Positions 36,671 to 45,090 of a stretch of 49,698 nt of DNA are shown here, piece after piece. Origin of the DNA: an uncultured Lachnospiraceae bacterium. GTDB taxonomy: Bacteria > Bacillota > Clostridia > Lachnospirales > Lachnospiraceae. The notes beneath the pieces are model-generated. The model made no database searches, was not told the DNA's origin, and was given only the letters and a program-made list of their open reading frames with translations. Numbering within the stretch: the first letter of the stretch is position 1; each line of letters opens with the position of its first letter. The translations under genes and the position numbers were made by a program. The DNA lies in the NCBI GenBank assembly GCA_948470755.1, contig CAOKPU010000016.1:1-49698 (forward strand). Direction: 5' to 3'.

Positions 36671-37249
36671 TCAGACCAGCAAGGGCTGTATCTGCCGCCC
36701 CTCCAAAGCCATTTCCAACGTAGGGATTATTTTATCACAATGCGCCACAAGGGAATTCGGTTTATGCTCCGCATCATCCTGCCCAAAAGGCACGAAATAA
36801 ATATTCTTTGCATTCATCAGCATTCCAATATTCTTCATATTCGCCCCAAGCCCGTCATTTGTGGAAATAAAAATGACAAGCGGCTTCCCGTTTCTAAGAT
36901 GCGCCTTCGCAGCCATCAGCACCGCCGTATCCGTGATCCCGTTGGCCAGTTTTGCCGCCGTGTTTCCCGTACAGGGAATGATCGCCAAAAGATCCAGATA
37001 CCCTTTTGGGCCGATCGGCTCCGCCTCTTCTATAACGCGGATGGGTTCCCTTCCCGCTATTTCCTCTGCGCGCTTTAAAAAATCTTCCGGTTTGCCGAAC
37101 CGGCTTTCTATGCTTTGCGCCGCGCCGGAAAAAACAGGGTATATTTCCGCCCCCGCTTCCTTCAAATGTTCCAGTTCTCGAAAAACTTTATCAAAAGTAC
37201 AAAAGGAACCGCTGAATGCAATTCCTATTTTTTTCCCTTTCAATTCCAT
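36671..37249 (-). CDS. dpaB: Dipicolinate synthase subunit B
   Basis: The flavoprotein-like subunit of dipicolinic acid synthase (SpoVFB), which works in the mother cell. The 192-residue protein has the family start MELKGKKIGIAFSGSFCTF (phosphate-binding turn), then PCTGNTAAKLANGITDTAV and FVPFGQDD near the end. Start choice 37249 is the family-like N terminus; an out-of-frame ATG lies just after the AAAGG ribosome site. It is 82 bp downstream of dpaA. Its product dipicolinate is the cargo of the SpoVA proteins encoded elsewhere in the window. Confidence 0.95.
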   Translation of the reverse strand: MELKGKKIGIAFSGSFCTFDKVFRELEHLKEAGAEIYPVFSGAAQSIESRFGKPEDFLKRAEEIAGREPIRVIEEAEPIGPKGYLDLLAIIPCTGNTAAKLANGITDTAVLMAAKAHLRNGKPLVIFISTNDGLGANMKNIGMLMNAKNIYFVPFGQDDAEHKPNSLVAHCDKIIPTLEMALEGRQIQPLLV

Positions 37250-37331
37250 AGCATACCATACCTTTCTTTCCAACGCAGCAGAAGCCCGCAAAACCATCCG
37301 GCCAACCCCGCCGCTCCGTCATTTACAGCTA

Positions 37332-38165
37332 TTACAGTTTGCTGAGTATATATTCAGACAAACGCTTTGCCGATATTTCCCCGGCATATTTCCCCGGCAG
37401 GCCGAGACAATGCAGCGCTTTCACCTGTCTTTCCTCCGCCTCTTTATAGTCCAGGCCGCCCCTTCCAGAGGCGATGTCGATAATCAGGGCGTCCTTTTCC
37501 ACTTTCCCCAATATTCCCTCATCCAGTACGAGCGCCGGTACCGTATTATATATATATTCAAATACCCCGATCCTCTCCCCTAAACGTTTAAGAGGCAATG
37601 TTTCCATGCCAAATGCTTCCGCTAAGGCCAGCTCTATGCTGTTATCTACACAGACAGTCACACGGGCGGACAACCCCTTTAGCTTCTCGCACAATACTTT
37701 GCCGCATCTTCCGTAACCCAATACCAATGTTTTGCTATGGTGTATATTTGTCTGCTTATGGAGCAGCGCTTCCAATATCGCCCCTTCCGCAGTTGCCACC
37801 GCATTAAAAACCGCAATGCTTTCATCCTTCATAAAATCAAAACAGGAAATCCCTCTTTCACTACATTCCTGACGGAACGCCTCAGGTATCACCCCTCCGA
37901 AGATCTTATGACATTTCCTGATATGCCTGGACAATTCCCTTAAATTGACAATCCCCTTTTTTTCAAAAGGGATCCCTCCTACGATAATTTCCGCAGATTC
38001 CACCGCCTGTTTTAAAGAATCCGCATATCCATCCATTTCTATCTCCATATCGCCTCTACGGTATATCTTATAACCAATTACGCGATATCCCCTTTCCTTA
38101 AAAAAGGGTATCATGTAAGCCGTACGCTTATCCCCGCCTATTACTGCTATATCATATGCCGCCAT
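37332..38165 (-). CDS. dpaA: Dipicolinate synthase subunit A
   Basis: The dehydrogenase-type subunit of dipicolinic acid synthase (SpoVFA), acting on a dihydrodipicolinate pathway intermediate. The 277-residue protein has a DpaA N-terminal domain (DIAVIGGDKRTAYMIPFF at about 4-21) and an NAD(P)-binding domain with VLGYGRCGKVL (about 148-158). The start at 38165 has GGAGG 6 nt upstream. It forms an operon with dpaB. A mother-cell sigma-K promoter is expected but was not clearly seen; a GTGACA-CCC-TGTCAC palindrome lies 34 bp upstream. Confidence 0.95.
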   Translation of the reverse strand: MAAYDIAVIGGDKRTAYMIPFFKERGYRVIGYKIYRRGDMEIEMDGYADSLKQAVESAEIIVGGIPFEKKGIVNLRELSRHIRKCHKIFGGVIPEAFRQECSERGISCFDFMKDESIAVFNAVATAEGAILEALLHKQTNIHHSKTLVLGYGRCGKVLCEKLKGLSARVTVCVDNSIELALAEAFGMETLPLKRLGERIGVFEYIYNTVPALVLDEGILGKVEKDALIIDIASGRGGLDYKEAEERQVKALHCLGLPGKYAGEISAKRLSEYILSKL

Positions 38166-38199
38166 ATGCCGCCTCCATTTTCCATCCTATTTATAAACC

Positions 38200-38214
38200 G
38201 TGACACCCTGTCAC
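38200..38214. promoter_or_regulatory. palindromic operator-like site upstream of dpaA
   Basis: GTGACACCCTGTCAC is a perfect 6-bp inverted repeat with a 3-bp centre. It lies next to TTATAAATA on the minus strand, which could be a -10 region. The binding protein is unknown. Confidence 0.4.
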
Positions 38215-38249
38215 ATTATAAATATGCCTCCAAAGCCCCCTTGTGCATG

Positions 38250-38560
38250 TCAGCGGCCATTTCCCTCCTGCATGCAGTGCGCATCCTCCCGGAGGGTTTT
38301 TGTATCATAGGAAATTGCAGAGTAATTTCTTATGACGATTCGGGTGTCAAAAGGCCCATCCGGCGGCCCCGTCTGGCAGATGGCACACTAGATTTGTGCA
38401 AACGGCTTTTGCACGATGGAGAGGAGACTCTAAAATCGTGGAAGCCTCTGCTGAACACGATTTTTGCTTTCCGAGGCTCATCGGAATGTCCCGTGCAACA
38501 GAGTGCGTACAAATCTTTTGTGCCATCTGCCAGACGGCCCCGCCGGATAAACTTTTCGGA
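38250..38560 (+). repeat. beta fragment and two opposed alpha fragments, copy D
   Basis: A beta remnant (38250-38336) with CTCCCGGAGGG, T5 and the imperfect GTATCATAGGAAATTGC palindrome. A forward alpha half (38337-38398) follows, and a reverse alpha part (about 38480-38552) contains CATCGGAATGTCCCGTGC and the ACAAATCTTTTGTGCC hairpin. Between the two, AATCGTG and CACGATT arms with a T run (about 38432-38466) form a terminator-like hairpin upstream of the PTS gene. No gene was recognised in the whole 38166-38612 gap. Confidence 0.8.
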
Positions 38561-38612
38561 GCCTGGATCCCTTAGAGGGTAAAAAATAAAATTATGAAAG
38601 GAGCATAAAGCT

Positions 38613-40511
38613 ATGGATTATGCGAAAGTAGCGCAACAAATCTATGAAAAAGTGGGTAAACGGGAGAACATTGTTTCCGCCGCCCATTGTGCAACCCGCC
38701 TTCGGCTGGTGCTGTCAGACAATGCCAAATGCGATGCAAAGGCGGTAGAGGAAATTGATGGGGTAAAGGGAGTGTTCAGCGCTTCCGGCCAGCTTCAGAT
38801 TATTTTAGGTACGGGCGTGGTCAACAAGGTATATGATGAATTTATTGCCATAGCGGGGATTACCGCCGCAACGAAGGAAGAGGCTAAGGCGGCAGCGGCA
38901 GCCCGGCAGAATGTTTTTAAACGCGCCATTAAGACATTGGGGGATATCTTTGTTCCTATTATTCCTGCAATCGTGGCAAGCGGATTTTTGATGGGTATTA
39001 TGGAAGCGTTGAATTTTATGGTAAACAATGACTTTCTTAATATTGATACCTCCGGCTCCATATATGTATTTGCCAATTTATTTGCCAATACGGCTTATGT
39101 ATTCCTGCCGATACTGATCGCTTACAGCGCGGCAAAAGCATTTGGAGGGAATCCATATTTGGGCGCGGTTATTGGAATGTTGATGATTCATCCTGATCTG
39201 CAGAATGCATGGACGGTGGCTACGCAAGGAGTCCTGAAAACCCAGAAGGTATGGTTTGGCCTTTATGAAGTGGATATGGTGGGTTACCAAGGGCATGTCA
39301 TTCCGGTGATCATAGCGGTCTGGGTGTTATGCTTTATAGAAAAACGTCTGCATAAAATCGTTCCCGCCATGCTTGATCTGTTTGTTACGCCGTTGGCCAG
39401 CGTATTTGTCACAGGGTATCTTACATACTCCATAATAGGGCCTGTCTTTGTCGCGGTGGAAAATGGGATCATCAGCGGCATTCAGACTTTGCTGACTCTG
39501 CCTTTTGGCATTGGGAGCATGATAATGGGAGGATTATACTCGCTTACGGTAGTAGCGGGCGTCCACCATATGTACACGGTAATTGACGTCGGGCAGTTGG
39601 CGCAGTTCGGCTTTACCTATTGGCTTCCCCTTGCTTCTGCGGCTAACCTTGCGCAGGGGGCGGCAACGCTTGCAGTAGGGCTGAAAAGTAAAAACGGAAA
39701 GACCAAAGCGGTAGCATTGCCTTCTTCGTTGTCCTGTTTTATGGGCATTACAGAGCCGGCTATTTTTGGCGTCAATCTGAGGTTTGTCAAACCATTTATT
39801 TGTGGCGCGATTGGCGGCGCTTGTGGCGCAATGTATGCTTCATTGGTGGGGCTGGGCGCCAGCGGTACCGGAGTTACCGGTTTGTTTGGCTTAATGCTTT
39901 GTCTCCATGATCCGATCAATTATATTATCATGTCTGCGATTGCCGTAGGGGTATCTTTTGTCCTGACATGGGTTTGGGGGTACAGGGAAGAAGCGGCTAA
40001 AGGGGCGTCTGCTTCCGAACGGCCTGATTCTGCGTCTTCTGCGCCGGGCTTTTCCGTTGTATGCCAGCCGGGAACGGTTTATGCGCCTGTTTCAGGGAGG
40101 GTTATCCCGTCGGCAGAAATCCCGGATGAAACATTTGCTACAGGTATTCTGGGAAAAGGCGTAGGCATAGAGCCAAGCGAAGAGGTTGTAGCGGCTCCGT
40201 TTGACGGCGTGATCGCTTCGGTCGCGGACACGAAGCATGCAGTAGGGATTTCATCTCCGGATGGGATTGAGTTGTTGATTCACATCGGAGTGGATACGGT
40301 TGCCATGAATGGGGACGGCTTTATATGTTATGTCCAGGAAGGGCAGACGGTAAAGGCCGGGGAAAAACTGATTGCTTTTGATCGTGATAAGATCCAAAAA
40401 GCAGGACATCCTGATTGCGTAGTAGTTCTGGTAACGAATTCGGACGACTATGAAAACCTGGCAATTGAAACAGGGGAATGCCATACTTTGGATAAAATAA
40501 TACAAGTTTAA
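38613..40511 (+). CDS. Sucrose/beta-glucoside-type PTS transporter subunit IIBCA
   Basis: A 632-residue membrane permease. IIB (about 1-85) has phospho-Cys26 in AAHCATRLRL; IIC (about 105-455) has VHHMYTVIDVGQLAQFG and GITEPAIFGVNLRFVKPF; IIA (about 480-632) has phospho-His557 in ELLIHIGVDTV. The GVNLRF stretch and the GH32 gene downstream point to sucrose or another beta-fructoside as substrate, rather than a beta-glucoside. Ribosome site AAAGGAG. It is followed after 15 bp by a metallo-hydrolase gene and then GH32, in one operon. No dedicated regulator was found next to it. Confidence 0.93.
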   Translation: MDYAKVAQQIYEKVGKRENIVSAAHCATRLRLVLSDNAKCDAKAVEEIDGVKGVFSASGQLQIILGTGVVNKVYDEFIAIAGITAATKEEAKAAAAARQNVFKRAIKTLGDIFVPIIPAIVASGFLMGIMEALNFMVNNDFLNIDTSGSIYVFANLFANTAYVFLPILIAYSAAKAFGGNPYLGAVIGMLMIHPDLQNAWTVATQGVLKTQKVWFGLYEVDMVGYQGHVIPVIIAVWVLCFIEKRLHKIVPAMLDLFVTPLASVFVTGYLTYSIIGPVFVAVENGIISGIQTLLTLPFGIGSMIMGGLYSLTVVAGVHHMYTVIDVGQLAQFGFTYWLPLASAANLAQGAATLAVGLKSKNGKTKAVALPSSLSCFMGITEPAIFGVNLRFVKPFICGAIGGACGAMYASLVGLGASGTGVTGLFGLMLCLHDPINYIIMSAIAVGVSFVLTWVWGYREEAAKGASASERPDSASSAPGFSVVCQPGTVYAPVSGRVIPSAEIPDETFATGILGKGVGIEPSEEVVAAPFDGVIASVADTKHAVGISSPDGIELLIHIGVDTVAMNGDGFICYVQEGQTVKAGEKLIAFDRDKIQKAGHPDCVVVLVTNSDDYENLAIETGECHTLDKIIQV

Positions 40512-40526
40512 TGTGGAGGTATGTAC

Positions 40527-41360
40527 ATGAAGATGCTATATATGGGAACTGCTGCCGCAGAAGGCTGGCCGGCCCTTTTTTGCTCCTGCCCCGTCTGCGA
40601 ACATGCAAGGAGGGCGGGAGGAAGGGATCTGCGAACCCGGACACAGGCATTATTGGATGGCAGCCTGCTGATAGACTTCCCCCCGGACAGTTACTGTCAT
40701 GCTCTTCAATATGGGCTGAACCTGGGAAATATCCATACGCTGCTGGTTACGCACAGCCATATGGATCATTGGTTCCCCACGGACCTGATCCACAGACACG
40801 AACATTTCGGGCATGGGGCTACGGGAGTCTTGGATGTTTATGGGAATGAAGCGGTGGAAAAAATATTTTATGACCATATATTAATCGATCGTTTCAAGCC
40901 TCATCCGATTGATGATGTTGTCCGGTTCCATGTGGTTTGCGGAGGGGATCGGATAAAGTCCGGAGGCTGGGATATCACTGCCGTTTCCGCAGATCATGAC
41001 AAACGCGAAGAAAGCCTGGTTTATATTTGTAAAAAAGATGGTAAAACGGTATTCTATGGGCATGATACAGGGTGTGGGCTGAGTGACGGGGCATGGTCTT
41101 TGATTGCCGCAGAAAAATATGACCTGGTCAGCCTGGATGCCACGATGGGACAAAAGACGGTCGAAAGATACCATATGGGGCTGCCGGATGCGGAGAGGAT
41201 GTTTCAGATGCTTGCCGACAGGGGATGCGTGGATGCGGATACGATTAAAGTTGTCAATCATTTCAGCCACAATGGGGAAATGTCTCATGAGCAATTGACT
41301 GAATGGGGTGCAAAACGGGATATCAGGGCGGCTTATGACGGCATGGAAGTAGAATTTTAA
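40527..41360 (+). CDS. PhnP-like metallo-beta-lactamase-fold hydrolase
   Basis: A 277-residue protein with the MBL-fold metal motif THSHMDHW (about 72-79), later ligands in SADHD, GHDTG and the C-terminal NHFSHNGE. The N-terminal CSCPVCEHAR near residues 17-26 resembles the zinc site of PhnP, the cyclic phosphodiesterase of C-P lyase pathways. In this operon, between a PTS gene and a GH32 gene, it might open a cyclic sugar phosphate or remove a phosphorylated by-product; that is inference. Start 40527 is preferred over 40521, since GGAGGT is directly adjacent to the first ATG and 6 nt before the second. Confidence 0.85.
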   Translation: MKMLYMGTAAAEGWPALFCSCPVCEHARRAGGRDLRTRTQALLDGSLLIDFPPDSYCHALQYGLNLGNIHTLLVTHSHMDHWFPTDLIHRHEHFGHGATGVLDVYGNEAVEKIFYDHILIDRFKPHPIDDVVRFHVVCGGDRIKSGGWDITAVSADHDKREESLVYICKKDGKTVFYGHDTGCGLSDGAWSLIAAEKYDLVSLDATMGQKTVERYHMGLPDAERMFQMLADRGCVDADTIKVVNHFSHNGEMSHEQLTEWGAKRDIRAAYDGMEVEF

Positions 41361-41378
41361 AGAAAGAGATGATAAGTT

Positions 41379-42812
41379 ATGTCTGATACAAATGCATTAT
41401 ATCGTGATTTGGAGCGTCTGGTGCCGTATGTTGAACGGATGCAAGGCAGCGAGGCCGCTGCAGACCCATACCGTTTGCAGTTTCATTTGATGCCGCCTGT
41501 TGGATGGATGAACGATCCCAATGGATTATGCCGCTGCGGAGAGTGGCGTCATATATTTTATCAGTACAGCCCTTTTAATGCGGAGGGAGGGGTTAAGGTT
41601 TGGGGGCATTACCGGAGCCGTGATTTGCTCCATTGGGAAAAACTTCCCGTAATGCTATATCCTGACCAGCCGTGGGATGTCCATGGCGCATACTCAGGCT
41701 CGGCGCTGGTGGAGGATGGCATACTGTATCTTTACTATACAGGAAGCGTCAAGTATACGGGAGAATATGATTATATTAATGACGGCCGCGCAAACAATAC
41801 GGCGTTGGCGGTCTCGCATGACGGAATAACGGTCTGTTCCAACGAATTATTGATGGAGAATGCGGATTATCCAAAAGGGCTTACACGCCATGTACGCGAT
41901 CCAAAGGTATGGATGCAGGATGGCAGATATTATATGGCTTTGGGCGCACGGACGGTGGACGATCAGGGTGTGGTCCTTGTGTTTGAATCAGAGGATAAAA
42001 ATCATTGGAAATATATTAATACAATCATGACTCCGGAGCCGTTTGGCTATATGTGGGAGTGTCCTGACCTGTTTGAATTGGATGGGCAATGGTTTTTGCT
42101 ATGCTCTCCTCAAGGTGTGGGAAAGCAGGGAAACAGATTCCAAAATATTTATACAAGCGGTTATTTTCCTTTGTATGGAGACTTTAGGGGTTGCTATACA
42201 TTGGGAGAATATGAAGAGCTGGATTGCGGCTTTGATTTTTACGCCCCTCAGACATTTTTGGATGAAGGCCGCCGCCTGGTGTTGGGATGGATGGGAATGC
42301 CGGATGCGGAATATGGGAACCCTACGGTTCAAAACGGTTGGCAGCATTGTACGGCTTCCTTATGCGAATTAAAGCTGGATGGAGGAAAGCTATTGCGCGT
42401 TCCAGTGCCGGAATTGGATGCGCTTCACCGCCGCAAGATCGATCCTGAACAAGCGAAAGTATTCGATTTGTCCTGTATGTCAGCCGGGGCGGGCAAAATT
42501 GTCATCCGGGAATGCGCTGTGCTGGAATGGGAAAATGGAAAGATATCGTTGTCGCTGTCGGGGAATGGAGGGGCAGGGCGGACTGTCCGTTGTTCGGAAA
42601 CGGATGCAATAAAGGATTTACGTATTTTGGCGGACACATCATCGCTTGAAATCTTTGTGAATGGGGGCAGCCGGGTGCTTTCCACGCGCTATTACCCAAA
42701 ACACGAAACGTGTGGAATTACGCTTGCTGGAATTGAGGAGATATCCCTTTGGGAAATGGGGGCATTTGAAATAAGCGATATGCAGCATTGCTGTTTCGCT
42801 AAGAAGTCCTAA
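41379..42812 (+). CDS. GH32 family beta-fructosidase / sucrose-6-phosphate hydrolase
   Basis: Cleaves sucrose 6-phosphate or related beta-fructosides. The 477-residue protein has the GH32 nucleophile motif GWMNDPNG (about 42-49), RDPKVW (transition-state stabiliser, about 167-172) and ECPDLF (acid/base, about 226-231), then a C-terminal beta-sandwich with SSLEIFVNGG. It lacks a signal peptide, which fits an intracellular enzyme acting on a PTS product. It lies 18 bp after the MBL gene, with AAAGAGATG before the start. Whether the substrate is sucrose-6-phosphate or another phosphorylated fructoside is open. Confidence 0.95.
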   Translation: MSDTNALYRDLERLVPYVERMQGSEAAADPYRLQFHLMPPVGWMNDPNGLCRCGEWRHIFYQYSPFNAEGGVKVWGHYRSRDLLHWEKLPVMLYPDQPWDVHGAYSGSALVEDGILYLYYTGSVKYTGEYDYINDGRANNTALAVSHDGITVCSNELLMENADYPKGLTRHVRDPKVWMQDGRYYMALGARTVDDQGVVLVFESEDKNHWKYINTIMTPEPFGYMWECPDLFELDGQWFLLCSPQGVGKQGNRFQNIYTSGYFPLYGDFRGCYTLGEYEELDCGFDFYAPQTFLDEGRRLVLGWMGMPDAEYGNPTVQNGWQHCTASLCELKLDGGKLLRVPVPELDALHRRKIDPEQAKVFDLSCMSAGAGKIVIRECAVLEWENGKISLSLSGNGGAGRTVRCSETDAIKDLRILADTSSLEIFVNGGSRVLSTRYYPKHETCGITLAGIEEISLWEMGAFEISDMQHCCFAKKS

Positions 42813-43179
42813 GGCTCAACAGGACTGTTTCGCTAAGAACATCGCCTTCGCATCGAAGAATGCCTGAAATATGGTATTCTTCATCCGGATCTGTGCGCTG
42901 GGAGACAGCATGGGGGTTGGGATGGGAATATTAAAATGAAAAGGCTGGTATGCACATTGGGCGAATGCCGCGAGGATTCATATCCCGTTGCTTAGCAGCG
43001 TTGTAAGCTTGACGCCCCGCTGATGGCAGCGGGGTTGTTGACTGTGTCGACATTCGCCGGAGGATATGTCAGGGCTTGGATGTCAGGATGTATTTTAGAT
43101 GGATTTCTGTGAATCCGGGGGTTTGAAGCGCATAAAATATATTGAATTGCGTTAAAGAATAGGCAAAGAGGGAAGCAAT
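42813..43179. other. 367-bp intergenic region with nested inverted repeats
   Basis: No gene was recognised. GGCGAATG (42960-42967) pairs with CATTCGCC (43051-43058), enclosing a strong hairpin CCCCGCTG-ATGG-CAGCGGGG (43015-43034) and CGTTGC-TTA-GCAGCG (about 42985-42999). The 15-bp string CTGTTTCGCTAAGAA occurs twice (about 42790 and 42826) around the GH32 stop codon. The strong hairpin is followed by TTGTTG, so termination of the PTS operon is possible but not clear. Confidence 0.45.
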
Positions 43180-44946
43180 ATGAATTCACAGAAATTAGAG
43201 AACTTATTAAATCTTGCTTTGGATGCATCAGTGGAAGAGAGGGAAAAATCGCTGAATCTGGATACGGGCTATGACGAAGAAAGTGAAAGGTGGGAACTGA
43301 TTGTAAAATATAATGGTGATTTAAAAAGGTTGGACGGCACCGTAATCGATATAGAGGAATTAATTGCCGGATATGCAATTGTTACAGTCCCCAGGAGCCT
43401 GATAAAGTCTTTTGTGGAGTTGGAAGAAGTAGAGTATGTAGAAATGCCGAAACGGCTTTATTTTTCTTTGCAGCAGGGAAAAGCGGCCTCATGCATATTG
43501 GATGTAACTGCAAGGGAACCGTATTTGAGCGGCAAGGGGACTCTTGTGGCGGTTATTGATTCGGGTATTGATTATGCGAGGATGGATTTCAGGAATGCGG
43601 ATGGAAGCAGCAGAATCCGGTATCTGTGGGATCAGAGCCTGGCTGAGGATGAAGATAGAGGATGGCTGCCTCCGGAAGGGTACCGGATTGGGGTGGAATT
43701 CAATCAAGCGCAGATAAATGAAGCTTTGCAGACGGCTGGGAGAGCGGGCGCCGATAGCATTCCAAGTCTGGATGTAACGGGGCATGGAACAGCGGTAGCG
43801 GCGATTGCTGCCGGGAATGGGCTTTCTTCCGAAGGAAGATATGTGGGTGTGGCGCCCGAGGCGGATTTGATCGTGGTGAAGCTTGGAAATCCGAAAAAGG
43901 AGTCTTTCCCAAGGACAACGGAATTGATGCGGGCTTTGGATTATGTAGTAAAAAAAGCTGTGGAGATGGAAGAACCGGTAGCTGTGAATTTAAGTTTTGG
44001 GAATACTTATGGCTCCCATGACGGTACGTCGCTGCTGGAGAGATTTATAGATAATATTTCAGAAATCGGCCGTAATGTAATTTGTGTGGGAAGCGGCAAT
44101 GAGGGGGCTGCCGGGGGCCATACGTCAGGGGCGGTTAGGGAAGAGGTAAGAGTGGAACTGGCAGTGGCGCCTTATGAGCGTTCTTTAAATGTGCAGCTTT
44201 GGAAAGAATATGCGGATATCTTCCGTATTACCTTAATAGCGCCCGGAGGAGAAAGGCAGGTCGTAGAAACAGGGCAGGCCGGGACGGTGAGGCTGTCCAT
44301 GGGGCAGACGCAGCTTCTTATTTATGTAGGAGAACCGGCGCCTTATTCCATTAATCAGGAAATTTATTTTGATTTTATCCCAAAACAGAATTATATCGAT
44401 TCCGGCGTATGGACGTTTTTGCTGGAGCCGGTAAGAATAGTAACGGGAAATTATTTTTTTTATCTTCCAAGCAGTACCGTTTTAAATCGGGGGACCCGTT
44501 TTTTCGCCCCAACCCCAGAGGTGACATTTACAATCCCTTCGACTTCGAGAAAGGTAATAACGGTGGGGGCATACGATGCATTGTATGATTCTTATGCGGA
44601 TTTTTCAGGACGGGGGTATTTGATGGAGAACCGGAGGGAGGGCCTGATCGCCGGCGAGAGTGCAAAACCGGATCTGGTAGCCCCGGGTGTGAATATAGCC
44701 ATAAGCGATGGGCAGGGAGGGAGGCAGATGGTAACCGGGACTTCCTTTGCGGTGCCTTTTGTAACCGGGTCGGCGGCGCTGATGATGGAGTGGGGGATTG
44801 TACGGGGGAATGATCTGTTTTTGTATGGGGAGAAGGTGAAAGCATATTTGAGGAGAGGGGCGAGGCCGCTGCGGGGAGAGACGGAATATCCCAATGCGAG
44901 GGTGGGGTATGGGGCGCTTTGTGTCGAAAATAGTCTGCCGATTTGA
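43180..44946 (+). CDS. S8 (subtilisin-like, Csp-type) peptidase
   Basis: A 588-residue serine protease with the full catalytic triad: D127 in AVIDSGID, H202 in GHGTAVA and S522 in GTSFAVP, with a large insert between His and Ser. There is no signal peptide; residues 1-105 look like a propeptide-type domain. The arrangement resembles the Csp germination proteases of Clostridia, which suggests, but does not prove, a spore role. Ribosome site AGAGGGAAG. Its last 38 bp are duplicated at 47436-47473, at the far end of the AAA/RloB cassette. The present C terminus ends SLPI, whereas the displaced copy would read SLPR then TAG, so the insertion restored the frame. Confidence 0.9.
   Translation: MNSQKLENLLNLALDASVEEREKSLNLDTGYDEESERWELIVKYNGDLKRLDGTVIDIEELIAGYAIVTVPRSLIKSFVELEEVEYVEMPKRLYFSLQQGKAASCILDVTAREPYLSGKGTLVAVIDSGIDYARMDFRNADGSSRIRYLWDQSLAEDEDRGWLPPEGYRIGVEFNQAQINEALQTAGRAGADSIPSLDVTGHGTAVAAIAAGNGLSSEGRYVGVAPEADLIVVKLGNPKKESFPRTTELMRALDYVVKKAVEMEEPVAVNLSFGNTYGSHDGTSLLERFIDNISEIGRNVICVGSGNEGAAGGHTSGAVREEVRVELAVAPYERSLNVQLWKEYADIFRITLIAPGGERQVVETGQAGTVRLSMGQTQLLIYVGEPAPYSINQEIYFDFIPKQNYIDSGVWTFLLEPVRIVTGNYFFYLPSSTVLNRGTRFFAPTPEVTFTIPSTSRKVITVGAYDALYDSYADFSGRGYLMENRREGLIAGESAKPDLVAPGVNIAISDGQGGRQMVTGTSFAVPFVTGSAALMMEWGIVRGNDLFLYGEKVKAYLRRGARPLRGETEYPNARVGYGALCVENSLPI
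44904..44941 (+). repeat. 38-bp direct repeat, left (attachment-site-like)
   Basis: From GGGGTATGGGGCGC to TAGTCTGCCGA, inside the last codons of the S8 gene. It is repeated exactly at 47436-47473. It marks the left boundary of an inserted cassette. Confidence 0.9.
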
Positions 44947-45027
44947 ATTTTTAAATATCATTGAGGACTCTGTCCTTTTTAGTAAGAGAACAAAAAATAT
45001 TGTTCCGTAAAAAAATTACGGATGATG

Positions 45028-45056
45028 TTGTTGCTTGGGAATAAAAATGGTATACT
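45028..45056 (+). promoter_or_regulatory. promoter of the AAA/RloB operon
   Basis: TTGTTG (45028-45033), 17-bp spacer, TATACT (45051-45056) with a preceding TGG. It lies 34 bp before the AAA start codon and just after a TCCGTAA/TTACGGA hairpin (45004-45022). Confidence 0.6.
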
Positions 45057-45090
45057 AAGTAAAAAGAAAGATTTAAGGAGAGAGTCTATT

